Assembly (NCBI RefSeq): GCF_001424185.1
Contig: NZ_LMOM01000087.1
Location: 91,074 to 155,073 of the forward strand
From: Deinococcus sp. Leaf326
GTDB taxonomy: Bacteria; Deinococcota; Deinococci; Deinococcales; Deinococcaceae
Length of the DNA: 64,000 bases
Direction: 5' to 3'
Shown: piece by piece, positions 1-9,664 of the stretch
How the letters are laid out: the number at the start of each line of letters is the position of its first letter
How positions within the stretch are numbered: the stretch's first letter is position 1
The notes under the pieces: model-generated
Databases searched by the model: none
Seen by the model: the letters and a program-made list of their open reading frames with translations, nothing else
Told to the model about the DNA's origin: nothing
Translations under genes and position numbers: made by a program

Positions 1-308
1 TCCGCCGCCACAACCCCCGCTTCCAGGGCGAGAACTTCGGCAAGAACCTGGAACTCGTGCAGGCCGTGCAGGACCTCGCCGCCCAGAAGGGGTGCAGTCC
101 CTCGCAGCTCGCCCTGGCGTGGCTCCTCGCGCAGGGTCAGGACATCGTGCCCATTCCCGGCACCAAGCGGGTCAAGTACCTGGAGGACAACGCCGGGGCC
201 ATGCAGGTCAGCCTGAGCGGAACCGAACTCGCCCAGCTGGACGCCGTGTTTCCGGTCGGTGCGGCGGTCGGCGACCGCTACCCGAACATGAGCAGCATCG
301 ACCGCTGA
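1..308 (+). CDS. Aldo/keto reductase, C-terminal part (5' end outside window)
   Basis: About 101 residues of an NADPH-dependent aldo/keto reductase are present, and the frame is open to the left edge of the window. The segment contains the family's C-terminal pattern: helix, then [10 protein letters not shown], then the cofactor-binding IVPIPGTKR stretch, then a terminal helix with [10 protein letters not shown]. These enzymes reduce carbonyl compounds in the cytoplasm; the substrate cannot be told from this piece. It converges on recJ with only 6 nt between the stop codons. Confidence 0.85.
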   Translation, partial: RRHNPRFQGENFGKNLELVQAVQDLAAQKGCSPSQLALAWLLAQGQDIVPIPGTKRVKYLEDNAGAMQVSLSGTELAQLDAVFPVGAAVGDRYPNMSSIDR

Positions 309-314
309 AGCCGG

Positions 315-2417
315 TCAGCGCTGGGCCGCCAGCGCGTCGGGCGGCGCCGGGGTGGGTTCCTCCGGGCCCAGCATCGCCCGCACGGAGGCGGCCCAGCCCG
401 CGCCGCTCAGGACGCGGTAGTGGTGGGCCCACTGCCAGCGGCGGTAGGCGTCGGCGGCCGCTTCCGGGGTGACGCTGCCCAGCGGGGTCAGTTCGGCGCT
501 TTCCAGGTCCTTCAGGGTCTTGGGACCCCAGGCGAAGGCCACCCGGCCCTGCGCGAGCCAGCGCCGCAGGTCGGCTTCGGCGGGCAGGGCGTACAGGATG
601 ACCTCGGGGGTCTGGTCTACTGCCAGCTCCTCGCCCGGTCCCAGGAGCCGCAGGCCTGGAACCTGTCCCTGCAGGTAGGGTCCGACGCCGTTCTCGGCGT
701 ACGCCGCTGCTCCGTCGCGCAGGTGCGCGACCGCCTCCTGAGGGTCTAGGCGGGGAAGATCTGCGGCCGTGTTCTGCGTCTGGCCCACGAGGTCCAGCGG
801 CTCGGCTGGGCGCAGGGCCTCGGCGCGCCATTCCAGGCTGGCGCGGCCCCGCCACTCGTTGGTAGCCAGCTCGGCGCCCAGGTCGGCCCCGCCTTCCTGC
901 AGGGTCCCGGCCCCGTGCCGCACGCCCTTGAGGCCGCCCAGCCGGAACTGCAGGCTGTCGCCGCGCTTGCCCACCAGCCGCTGGCCTTCCAGCTCGCCCC
1001 GCAGGTGCCACAGCGGCCGGCGGTGGCCCTCGCCGAAGGGTTCGAGCCGCGCCGTCTCGGCGTCGAGTTCTGCCGTGGCCCAGCGAGGGGGCAGCGCGGC
1101 GTCGAGGCGCACGGCCGGCACCGGCACCGGAAAGCTCCGGGCGTAGGCGTGCAGGCGGTCCCGTAGTGCGGGGAAGTCGCGTTCGTCCACCGAGAAGCCG
1201 GCGGCGGCGGGGTGCCCTCCGTAGCGCTTCAGGAGGTCGCCACTCTCGCGCAGCCCCCCGACCGCGCTGATCCCGGGCGTGCTGCGCACCGAGCCCTTGC
1301 CCTGCGCCATGATGTAGACAGGGCGGTAGAACGTTTCGAGCAGCTTGCTCGCCACGATTCCCATCACGCCGGGGTGCCAGTCGGGGTGGGTCAGGACGAG
1401 GGCCGGGTCGGCGGGGTCGGCCAGGGCGAGCGCCTGGGCGAACATGTCGTCCTGCAACCTGCGGCGTTCGAGGTTCAGGGTGTCGAGGTACGTCACCAAG
1501 CGCTCGGCCTCGGCGGGGCTCGGGGTGATGAGCAGTTCCAGCGCGAGGTCGGCCGCGCCCATGCGTCCGGCGGCGTTCAGGCGCGGCGCGAGCACGAAGG
1601 CCACGTCGCGGGCGGTGGGCCGGGGGACCCCGGTGTGCCGCAGCAGGGCGCGCAGGCCGGGCAGCGTGGTGTCCGGCAGCGCCTCCAGCCCGGCCCGCAC
1701 GAGCGCCCGGTTCTCGCCGACGAGCGGGGCCACGTCGGCGACCGTGCCCAGCGTCGCCAGCGGCGCGAGGTCACGGGGCTCGTCCAGCCCCAGCTCGGCG
1801 CGCACCGCCCACAGCAGGTGGTAGGCCACTCCAGCGCCGGTCAGGTTATGTACGCCGGCGTCGAAGCCGTCGGTGAGGTGCGGGTGCACGACCAGACACG
1901 CCGGAAAGTCGGGGCCCGGCGCATGGTGGTCAGTGACGATCACGGCCGTACCCGCCTCCAGCAGCGCGCGCACCTCGTCGAGGTTGGTGACGCCGCAGTC
2001 CACCGTCACGAGCAGGTCGGCGGCCCCGGCATGTTCCGGCACACGGTCTGGGTGCACCCCGTACCCCTCGTTCAGCCGGTGGGGAATGAAGCCGTGCACG
2101 TCGGCCCCCAGGGTGCGCAGGCCCAGCACGAGCACGGCGGTCGCGCTCACGCCGTCGGCGTCGTAGTCGCCGTGAATTCGAATCCGTTGTCCGGCCCGCA
2201 CCGCCGCCACGATCTGCCGCGCGGCCTCGTAAAGCGCCGGGTTGGGGCTCAGGCGCAGGGGCGCCTCCAGCAGCTCCGGCGTCATGCCGCGCCCGGCAAT
2301 GACCTGCGCCAGGGCCGGCGAGACGTTCCAGATCCGCATGGTTGCCAGCAGTTCGGCTCGGCTGGCCGGAGGGGAGAGCAGCCAGCGGGGCGGGGGAGGA
2401 GTTACGGCGGCCTTCAC
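315..2417 (-). CDS. recJ: Single-stranded-DNA 5'-3' exonuclease RecJ
   Basis: RecJ degrades single-stranded DNA 5' to 3' in recombinational and base-excision repair, and it supports RecF-pathway repair in Deinococcus, which lacks RecBC. The 700-residue product shows the DHH-superfamily metal motifs: DYDADG at about 84-89, VDCG near 140 and DHH at 163-165. A DHHA1-type segment with GRMGAADLAL and YGGHPAAAGFS follows, then an OB-like region and a long C-terminal extension. The frame is open for a further 126 codons upstream, but that part overlaps the LapA-like gene and has no family sequence. The GTG at 2417 overlaps the upstream TGA as GTGA, giving translational coupling and the expected N-terminus. 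Confidence 0.93.
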   Translation of the reverse strand: MKAAVTPPPPRWLLSPPASRAELLATMRIWNVSPALAQVIAGRGMTPELLEAPLRLSPNPALYEAARQIVAAVRAGQRIRIHGDYDADGVSATAVLVLGLRTLGADVHGFIPHRLNEGYGVHPDRVPEHAGAADLLVTVDCGVTNLDEVRALLEAGTAVIVTDHHAPGPDFPACLVVHPHLTDGFDAGVHNLTGAGVAYHLLWAVRAELGLDEPRDLAPLATLGTVADVAPLVGENRALVRAGLEALPDTTLPGLRALLRHTGVPRPTARDVAFVLAPRLNAAGRMGAADLALELLITPSPAEAERLVTYLDTLNLERRRLQDDMFAQALALADPADPALVLTHPDWHPGVMGIVASKLLETFYRPVYIMAQGKGSVRSTPGISAVGGLRESGDLLKRYGGHPAAAGFSVDERDFPALRDRLHAYARSFPVPVPAVRLDAALPPRWATAELDAETARLEPFGEGHRRPLWHLRGELEGQRLVGKRGDSLQFRLGGLKGVRHGAGTLQEGGADLGAELATNEWRGRASLEWRAEALRPAEPLDLVGQTQNTAADLPRLDPQEAVAHLRDGAAAYAENGVGPYLQGQVPGLRLLGPGEELAVDQTPEVILYALPAEADLRRWLAQGRVAFAWGPKTLKDLESAELTPLGSVTPEAAADAYRRWQWAHHYRVLSGAGWAASVRAMLGPEEPTPAPPDALAAQR

Positions 2418-2782
2418 GCGGTCTCCGTCACGGCCGGCTCGTTCCTGGTGGGAGCCGGGCTGGACTCGGGCGCCGCTACCGGCAGCGCGCCCAGTCGGGC
2501 CTGGAGCGTGGCAGTCAGCCGGCCCTCGAGCGCTCGCCGTTCGCGGCGCTCTCGGCGGCGCCGGGCCCCCTGGCGCCACAGCAGCGGCAGCAGCAGCAGG
2601 GCCACGAAGGCCCCACCCACCACGACGAACATTCCCATCGCCGCGCCCGTGCCGGTCAGCCACTCGCCGCGTCCGAACGGGAGGGGCAGCCGCACCGGCT
2701 GCGGGTTCTCCAGTGCCACCAGCAGCAGGTACCCCGCGAGCACCAGCAGCAACAGCACCTGCACAAAGGGCATCACGCGCAT
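2414..2782 (-). CDS. LapA-like (DUF1049) membrane protein
   Basis: This is a 122-residue inner-membrane protein with two hydrophobic segments, about residues 5-27 and 45-70, separated by the ENPQPVRLPLPFG linker typical of lipopolysaccharide-assembly-protein-A/DUF1049 proteins. A basic, Arg-rich cytoplasmic tail follows. The start at 2782 is preferred over an upstream ATG at 2893 because a TATGCT box lies 8 nt before it, the local leaderless arrangement, and because the extra 37 residues do not resemble a membrane-protein N-terminus. It is the first gene of a two-gene operon with recJ, joined by a GTGA overlap. Its role is unknown; envelope organisation is an inference from the family. Confidence 0.75.
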   Translation of the reverse strand: MRVMPFVQVLLLLVLAGYLLLVALENPQPVRLPLPFGRGEWLTGTGAAMGMFVVVGGAFVALLLLPLLWRQGARRRRERRERRALEGRLTATLQARLGALPVAAPESSPAPTRNEPAVTETA

Positions 2783-2790
2783 CGGGCCGC

Positions 2791-2796
2791 AGCATA
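2791..2796 (-). promoter_or_regulatory. -10 box (TATGCT) of the lapA-like/recJ operon
   Basis: TATGCT on the minus strand ends 8 nt before the ATG at 2782, a spacing that places transcription start at or next to the start codon (leaderless mRNA). Confidence 0.55.
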
Positions 2797-2891
2797 GAGC
2801 ATCGCGCCCTGGCCTGGCCGTGCCCAGTCTTATGTGCCAGTAGTGGAAAGATGAACGGTCCACAGGAGAAAATCCCCGGTAGAAAAGAGCC

Positions 2892-2919
2892 AAAAAAAGA
2901 GGCCCCGCTGTGGGGCCTC
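2892..2919 (-). terminator. Rho-independent terminator of the SLH-domain gene
   Basis: A perfect 8-bp stem (GAGGCCCC with GGGGCCTC, loop of 5) lies 19 nt beyond the stop codon at 2938 and is followed on the minus strand by seven T residues. Confidence 0.9.
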
Positions 2920-2937
2920 CGGTTCAGAGGGTAAGGA

Positions 2938-4188
2938 TCAGAAGTAGAACTTCAGGCCGGCCTTGCCGCCGACGTTGAAGCCGCGGGTAGCGGTGTTGGT
3001 CGTGCCGTTGGCGTTCGTGGTGTACGCCAGGCCCGTGCCGCGGCCCTTGTTGCTGAGGTAGTAGCGGCCGTTGGCTTCGCCGAAGACGGCGATGCTGTCG
3101 GTCACGCGGTACTCGACACCTGCGAGGCCCAGGGCATAGACGTCGGTCGCGTTGCCTGTACCGGCGTTGGTGGTGGTGCCACGCGCCTGGCTGCTGGTGA
3201 TCCCGAGGCCGGCGCCGACGTACACGCCGAGGTTGCTGCCGGTGTCGAGGTTGTAGGTCAGGGCGGCGTCGGCGTTCACGCCGTTCTGACCGGGCTGGTA
3301 CTCGGCGGCGATGCGGGCGCCGATGGGCCCGAAGACGCTCTTGGTGCCGATCAGGGCGCCACCGCTCAGGCAGTAGCCGACGGTACCGGCGTTCGCGCTG
3401 CGGTTGAAGGGAGCGCGGCACTGCTCGCTGGACGCGACGCCCTTGGCGCCGAGGCTCACGCCGGCGTACAGGTTGCTGGTGTTGGCTACCGTGACGTCGG
3501 GGGCGATGTCACCAATGACGACCGTGGTGGGGGCGGTGGTGGTCGGCGTGGTGGTCGTGGGGGTGGTGACGACGGTGGCTGAGGCTCCGGCAGTGCCGGC
3601 CGGGCCCTGGGGACCGGTCGGGCCGACAGGACCCTGGGGACCCGCGGGGCCCTGGGGGCCGGCGGGGATGTTGCGGATGGCGGCTTCGAGGGCGTCGATG
3701 CGGGCGCTCAGGGCAGCGGTGTCGGCGGTGTCGGTACCGGTCGCCGCCGTGTTGATGCGCTCTTCCAGGGCGGTGATGCGGGCGGCCTGGGCGGCGTTGG
3801 CCGTTTCCAGGTCGGTCACGCGGGCGCTGATGGCCGCCAGTTCGGGGGCCACTTCCTGCATGCCGTTCATGACGGTGGTCATGTCGGTCTGGCTCAGGCC
3901 ACAGTTGCTCAGGGCGCCGCTGGCGAGCAGGCGGTGGAAGATCAACGCGGCCTGGTAGCGGGTCAGGTTCTCGTTGCCACGGAAGGTGCCGTCAGGGAAG
4001 CCCTGGATCAGGCCGCACTGCGTGATGCGGTCCACAGCGTCCTTGGCCCAGTGGCCGGCGGGCACGTCGCTGAACTGCGTGACTTGGGCGGTGGTGGCCG
4101 GAGCGGGGGTCGTCGCGGGCGCGGTCTGGGCGCTGGCGGCGCCGAGGCCCAGGGCGAGGATGGACGAGATCATGAGGGTGTTACGCAT
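2938..4188 (-). CDS. SLH-domain protein with coiled coil, collagen-like repeats and C-terminal beta-barrel
   Basis: The 416-residue product begins with a Sec signal peptide (cleavage expected after ASA at residue 20). A Thr/Pro linker, one SLH domain (about 38-90; FSDVPAGHWAKDAVDRI) and a coiled coil (about 115-172) follow, then eight collagen-like Gly-Pro-X triplets (177-200), a Thr-rich linker, and a region of alternating beta strands (about 238-416) ending in KFYF. A terminal aromatic residue is typical of outer-membrane barrels. SLH domains bind the cell-wall layer, so the protein probably tethers outer membrane to wall, like a shortened SlpA. The start has a clear AAGGAGT ribosome site and the gene has its own terminator. 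It is monocistronic. Function in this organism is inferred. Confidence 0.85.
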   Translation of the reverse strand: MRNTLMISSILALGLGAASAQTAPATTPAPATTAQVTQFSDVPAGHWAKDAVDRITQCGLIQGFPDGTFRGNENLTRYQAALIFHRLLASGALSNCGLSQTDMTTVMNGMQEVAPELAAISARVTDLETANAAQAARITALEERINTAATGTDTADTAALSARIDALEAAIRNIPAGPQGPAGPQGPVGPTGPQGPAGTAGASATVVTTPTTTTPTTTAPTTVVIGDIAPDVTVANTSNLYAGVSLGAKGVASSEQCRAPFNRSANAGTVGYCLSGGALIGTKSVFGPIGARIAAEYQPGQNGVNADAALTYNLDTGSNLGVYVGAGLGITSSQARGTTTNAGTGNATDVYALGLAGVEYRVTDSIAVFGEANGRYYLSNKGRGTGLAYTTNANGTTNTATRGFNVGGKAGLKFYF

Positions 4189-4580
4189 AGCAGACTCCTT
4201 TGATCGGAAAAGGGCACAGTTGAGCGCCCGAAACCGACTTTCCTGCCGTCAACGTTAGGCAGACGATATGAGTAAGCTGTGAATTACGGCCCCCCCAGGC
4301 ATTGTGCTCTGCTTCTCAAAGTCCCAATCTGATCCTGACCCGCTCAGAATGTGCGTCCGGTGTGAAAATAGTCTTGAAACGTGAGAGCAGGAAAAAGCGC
4401 CTGAGACGGGAAGAGGCTGGGCGAGATGTGAAAAGCCCATACCTCTTCATGCTCCGAGTTCATGAGGGCGGGTTCATCTTTGGTCGCCTGAATCCTCTGG
4501 ACCTGGGCATCATCCGGGGCCGAGCGGTCAATGTTGTTTCTCTCGGCGCGCCCATGAGGACTTCGTGTCAGCATGCGGCC
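4189..4580. other. Intergenic region upstream of the SLH gene and the enoyl-CoA hydratase
   Basis: No gene is supported in these 392 bases. Open frames are present, but they lack family resemblance and a ribosome site. The left part must hold the SLH-gene promoter and its AAGGAGT ribosome site near 4199-4205. The middle part (about 4255-4460) is less GC-rich than the surrounding genes. Confidence 0.5.
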
Positions 4581-5383
4581 ATGACCGGCGACTACCTGCT
4601 CGACGAATACGAATTCGACCACCTGACCCTCGACCAGCACGGGGCCATCGCGGTCCTGACCGTCAACCGCCCCCAGGCCCTGAACGCCCTGAACGGCGCG
4701 CTGCTGGGCGAACTGGCCCAGGTGGCTGACCTCATCGCCGACCATGCCGACATCGGGGTTCTGATCATCACGGGGGGCGGCGACCGGGCCTTCGTGGCCG
4801 GGGCGGACATCTCGGAGCTGAGCAGTCTCGACGGCGTGTATGCGGGCCGCGAGCTCTCGCTCTCGGGCCAGGACGTGATGGGCCGCCTGAGTACGCTGCC
4901 TATTCCGGTCATCGCCGCCATCAACGGCTTCGCGCTCGGGGGCGGCCTGGAACTGGCGCTCGCGTGCGACGTGCGCGTGGCCTCGCCAGGAGCCAAGCTG
5001 GGCCTGCCTGAGGCCTCGCTGGGCCTGATTCCGGGGTTCGGGGGCACGCAGCGTCTGGCCCGCCTGATCGGCGCGGGCCGCGCACTTGATCTGATGCTCA
5101 CGTCCCGCCAGGTTACGGCCGAGGAGGCGCTCGGCATGGGGCTGGTGAATTACGTGGCGGACGAGCCGCTGCGCCGTGCTCGCGAGGTCGCCGAACAGAT
5201 GCTGAAAAACGCGCCCATTGCCCTGTCGCTCATCAAGGAAGCGGTACGCCGGGGGCTGGATACCTCGCTCGAAGCGGGTCTGGAGATCGAAGCTGACCTG
5301 TTCGGCCTGACGGTCGCCACCAGCGATTTCCGCGAGGGCACAGGCGCCTTCCTGGCCAAGCGCCGCGCCGAATTCAAGGGGGA

Positions 5384-5387
<4 letters not shown>
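4581..5387 (+). CDS. Enoyl-CoA hydratase/isomerase (crotonase family)
   Basis: This 268-residue crotonase-fold enzyme hydrates 2-enoyl-CoA thioesters in fatty-acid or amino-acid breakdown. The oxyanion-hole segments AGADIS (73-78) and NGFALGGGLELALACD (115-130) are present. Both residues equivalent to the catalytic glutamates of mitochondrial crotonase are kept (E124, and E144 in LPEASLGL), so hydratase activity is likely. The frame is open further upstream, but family homology begins at MTGDYLL. The stop overlaps the next gene as ATGATGG, so the HD-domain protein is translated from the same mRNA. Exact substrate chain length cannot be read from sequence. Confidence 0.9.
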
Positions 5388-6523
<1,136 letters not shown>

Positions 6524-6667
6524 CGGACCATGGGGCGGGCCCGGGCTGTCTTGACGCCCGGCCCACCCCGTCCTACCCTGGCCTCTGACGCCCGCCTCCC
6601 TCCACCCGCACACCCTTCATCCTTGAGAAGCGTGTCGTCTTTTTCATGTTCGGTCAGGGATTTTCTC

Positions 6668-6673
6668 TAGACT
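6668..6673 (+). promoter_or_regulatory. -10 box (TAGACT) of the VanW-family gene
   Basis: TAGACT ends 7 nt before the ATG at 6681, the leaderless spacing seen across this window. Confidence 0.6.
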
Positions 6674-6680
6674 GGGCAGA

Positions 6681-8390
6681 ATGACGGGGGCGATGAGGTA
6701 CGGACTGGGGGGAGCGGCTGCGCTGGTGCTGCTGGGCGGCGCGTTGGCGATGGGTGTGGCGACGCAGGACAGCGGCGCGCTGGCACCGGGGCTGACGGTG
6801 GGCGGTATCCCTGTGGGCGGTCTGACCACCGAGGCGGCCCTGAGCGCGCTGCGGGAGAAAGGCGCCGCGGCGCCGCAGGTGACGGTCACGGCGGCCGACA
6901 AGACCTGGACCCTCGCGGCCGACAAGCTCGGCTGGCAGGCCGACGCCGAGGCGAGCCTGCGCCCCGCGCAGCAGCTCTCGCAGGAGCGCGGCGTGGTCGA
7001 AAAGCTCCAGAACATGATCGGGCAGCAGGCCACACGCGACTTTCCGCTCGTCGTGAAGGTGGACCCGGAGGCCGCGCGCGCGACCCTCAAGGCGCTCACC
7101 GGCGGCCTGAACACCCAGCCCAAGCCCGCGACGGTGGGCTTCGACGCCAAGACCCGCCGTTACGCCGTCCTGACCAAGGACACGCCGGGCCGCAAGGCCG
7201 ACATTGACGCGGCTGTGAGCGCCTACGCCGCCGACCCCGCGCAGACGGCCGTGAAGGTGCCAGTCGCCGAGTGGAAGGCCAACAACTCGGCCGAGAAGCT
7301 CCAGGGCTACGCCGACCTGGGCAACCGTCTCATGCGCCCGCTGAGCGCCACGCTGGAGGGCACTGACCGCAAGGGCACCCTCACGGCCCTCCAGGTGGCC
7401 GACCTGTTCTGGGTGCGGCCCGAAGGCATCGTCCTTGACGACAAGACCATCGGCGCGGCCTTCACGCTCCTGAGCACGGCGGTGGACCAGCCCGCGCAGA
7501 ACGCCCGCTACGCCACCCAGGGCGGCAAGCTCGTGCGCGTGCCCGAGAAGGCGGGGCGCGTGGCCGACCGCGCGGCGGCGCTCGCGGCCCTGCGCAAGGC
7601 CATCACGGACCCGGCGAGCAGCAGCGTCGTCTTCGCCTCCAAGGTCAGCCAGCCCACCCTGACGGCCGCGGCGCTGCCCGACCCGACCAAACTCGAGCTC
7701 ATCACGACCGGGTACAGCACGTACTACGGCAGCAGCCCCGAACGCCGCGCGAATGTCGCCAACGCGGCGGCCAAGATCAACGGCGCCGTGGTGCCGGCAA
7801 GCGGGATCTTCAGCTTCCTCCAGTCGCTGGGCAGCATCACGCCCGACAACGGCTTTGTCGGCGGCCTGATCATCTCGGGTGGACGCACGGTGGACGGTCT
7901 GGGCGGCGGCGTATGCCAGGTGAGCACCACGACCTTCCGCGCGCTGTACCAGGCGGGACTGCCGGTCGTCGAGCGCAGCCAGCACTCCTACCGCGTGGGC
8001 TACTACGAGCCGCAGGTGGGGTTCGAGGCGGCCGTGTACGACCCCGGCGTCGACCTCAAGATGAAGAACGACACCGGCGCGCCCCTGCTCATCCGCACCG
8101 TGAACAACGACGCGCGCAGCACCCTGGAAGTGCAGGTGTGGGGCATTAAACCCGAGCGCAGCGTGTCGGTGAGCAAGGCGACCATCCTCTCGCGTACGCC
8201 GCACCCGGCCCCGCAGTACGTCACCAACGCCCGGCTGCGCCCCGGCACCACCAAGCAGGTGGATTGGGCTGCCGACGGCTACAACCTGTTCATCACCCGC
8301 ACGATCAAGGACGCTTCGGGAACCCGCACCGACAAGGTGAGTACGGTCTACAAGCCCTGGCGCGCGGTGTACGAGGTCGGCCCGAGCTGA
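6681..8390 (+). CDS. VanW family protein with peptidoglycan-binding-like N-terminal region
   Basis: This 569-residue envelope protein starts with a signal anchor (about residues 8-26) and faces the periplasm. Its long N-terminal part resembles the YoaR/PG-binding region that precedes VanW domains. The VanW domain lies at about 335-460 and contains NGAVVPASGIFSF and GGGVCQVSTTTFRAL, the best conserved stretches of the family. A beta-rich G5-like tail follows. The biochemical activity of VanW domains is not settled; a role in cell-wall metabolism is inferred from domain company. The leaderless promoter box upstream supports the start at 6681. Confidence 0.85.
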   Translation: MTGAMRYGLGGAAALVLLGGALAMGVATQDSGALAPGLTVGGIPVGGLTTEAALSALREKGAAAPQVTVTAADKTWTLAADKLGWQADAEASLRPAQQLSQERGVVEKLQNMIGQQATRDFPLVVKVDPEAARATLKALTGGLNTQPKPATVGFDAKTRRYAVLTKDTPGRKADIDAAVSAYAADPAQTAVKVPVAEWKANNSAEKLQGYADLGNRLMRPLSATLEGTDRKGTLTALQVADLFWVRPEGIVLDDKTIGAAFTLLSTAVDQPAQNARYATQGGKLVRVPEKAGRVADRAAALAALRKAITDPASSSVVFASKVSQPTLTAAALPDPTKLELITTGYSTYYGSSPERRANVANAAAKINGAVVPASGIFSFLQSLGSITPDNGFVGGLIISGGRTVDGLGGGVCQVSTTTFRALYQAGLPVVERSQHSYRVGYYEPQVGFEAAVYDPGVDLKMKNDTGAPLLIRTVNNDARSTLEVQVWGIKPERSVSVSKATILSRTPHPAPQYVTNARLRPGTTKQVDWAADGYNLFITRTIKDASGTRTDKVSTVYKPWRAVYEVGPS

Positions 8391-8448
8391 GGCCATAGGG
8401 AAAGGAGGGGCCACTGGACAGCCTGCCGCGCCGCGCGCGCCGCCCCGC

Positions 8449-8454
8449 TACACT
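8449..8454 (+). promoter_or_regulatory. -10 box (TACACT) of xpt
   Basis: TACACT ends 8 nt before the xpt ATG at 8463; no ribosome-binding sequence fits in between, so the mRNA is probably leaderless. Confidence 0.6.
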
Positions 8455-8462
8455 CGCCCCAT

Positions 8463-9044
8463 ATGCAGACGCTGGTGGACGAGATCAGGGCGCAGGGCAT
8501 CATCCTGCCGGGGGGCTTTCTGAAAGTGGACGGGCTGGTCAACCACCAGCTTCTGCCGGCCCTGACGCGTGAGATGGGCCGGGAGTTCGCGCGTCACTTC
8601 GCGCCCCTGTCGCCCAGCAAGATCCTGACCATCGAGGTGAGCGGCATCGCGCCCGCGCTGGCGACCGCGATGGAACTCGGGATTCCGATGGTGTACGCCC
8701 GCAAGAAAAAGCCCCTGACCATGAAGGAGCCCGCCTACACGGCCCAGTCGGTGAGCCGCACCAAGGGCGGCACGGTGGACCTGTTCGTGAGCAGCGAGTT
8801 TCTGGGAGCGGGCGACCGGGTCATCATCATCGACGACTTCCTGGCCTCGGGCGGCACGGTCCGTTCTCTGACGGACATCATCGGCCAGAGCGGGGCGACG
8901 CTACTAGGCCTGGGCTGCGTGATCGAGAAGGAATTCGAGCACGGGCGTGACCGTCTCGCCGACCTCGAAATTCCGATCCATACCCTCGCCAACATCGTCC
9001 GCATGAGTGAGGCCGAGGGCATCGTGGTGGAGGTGGGCCGCTGA
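8463..9044 (+). CDS. xpt: Xanthine phosphoribosyltransferase
   Basis: Xpt converts xanthine and PRPP to XMP in purine salvage. The 193-residue length and the opening segment ([19 protein letters not shown]) match the Bacillus-type enzyme. The PRPP-binding motif [13 protein letters not shown] is at about 120-132. No guanine riboswitch of the Bacillus kind can fit, because the promoter box is 8 nt from the start codon. The gene appears monocistronic. Confidence 0.93.
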   Translation: MQTLVDEIRAQGIILPGGFLKVDGLVNHQLLPALTREMGREFARHFAPLSPSKILTIEVSGIAPALATAMELGIPMVYARKKKPLTMKEPAYTAQSVSRTKGGTVDLFVSSEFLGAGDRVIIIDDFLASGGTVRSLTDIIGQSGATLLGLGCVIEKEFEHGRDRLADLEIPIHTLANIVRMSEAEGIVVEVGR

Positions 9045-9156
9045 CGGGAGCCGTCTCTAAAGGCGAGGTCAGGGCCGGCTGAAGAGGCCTTGGGCCGCGC
9101 CTCAAGAGCCGTGCGGGAGCGGGGGCCAGGCTGGGAATCCTAAGGAGCTTCTTGCC

Positions 9157-9610
9157 ATGACCCGTCCTCCGAACCCCGCCGCCGACCTCATCCCCGACCA
9201 GCGTGCCCGCGTCAACGTGGCGAGCTATGAGACCTACGCCGCCGCGCAGCGCGCCGTAGACTTTCGTGGGCGAGGGCCTCCAGACCATCGAACAGGTCAC
9301 GGGCCGCCTCGACTGGGGCCGCGCCGCCGGGCTGGGGCTGGGGCAGGGTATGGGCATGGGCCTGTTCATCGGCCTGATCTTCGCGGCGCTGGGACTGGGC
9401 CAGGGCAGCTTTATCGGTCTGGTGGCCTACGGCGTGGTCATCGGCGGCATCTTCGGGGTGGTGTGGGGCCTCATCGGCTACGCACTGTCGGGCGGGCGGC
9501 GCGACTTCACGAGCATCGGTGGGATGCGCGCTCGCGAGTACCTGCTGCTCACCGACCCCGAGGTTGCCGAGTCGGCCAGAGCGCTGCTGAGCGAACTGCC
9601 GAGCCGCTGA
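9157..9610 (+). pseudogene. YflT-like general stress protein, broken by an internal deletion/frameshift
   Basis: The first 36 codons from the ATG at 9157 encode the N-terminus of a YflT-domain stress protein (VNVASYETYAAAQRAVDF). The rest of the protein (VGEGLQTIEQVTGRLDWGRA, then two glycine-rich membrane helices and a tail ending PSR) continues in another frame from about 9266 to 9610. The expected segment between AVDF and VGEG, roughly a dozen residues by family, is missing and the frame changes there. A good ribosome site (AAGGAG) precedes 9157. The lesion therefore looks like a short out-of-frame deletion rather than a single miscalled base. A shortened 114-residue product from the GTG at 9266 is possible. 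Confidence 0.75.
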
Positions 9611-9651
9611 GTCCGGACAGGTCCTGCCTCGCGTCCTAGCGCCCGTTTGGG

Positions 9652-9657
9652 TAGCAT
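9652..9657 (+). promoter_or_regulatory. -10 box (TAGCAT) of the carboxylase gene
   Basis: TAGCAT ends 7 nt before the ATG at 9665 and decides between that start and two nearby upstream candidates at 9647 and 9656. Confidence 0.55.
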
Positions 9658-9664
9658 GGCGGCA

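Noticed and set aside
315..2795. 826-residue version of RecJ starting at 2795
   Set aside because: The first 126 codons overlap the LapA-like gene in another frame and have no RecJ resemblance; the GTG at 2417 with GTGA overlap fits the family N-terminus.
3609..3665. Short tandem repeat in the SLH gene as an assembly artefact
   Set aside because: The repeat encodes in-frame Gly-Pro-X triplets between two well-formed domains, which is a sensible protein feature.
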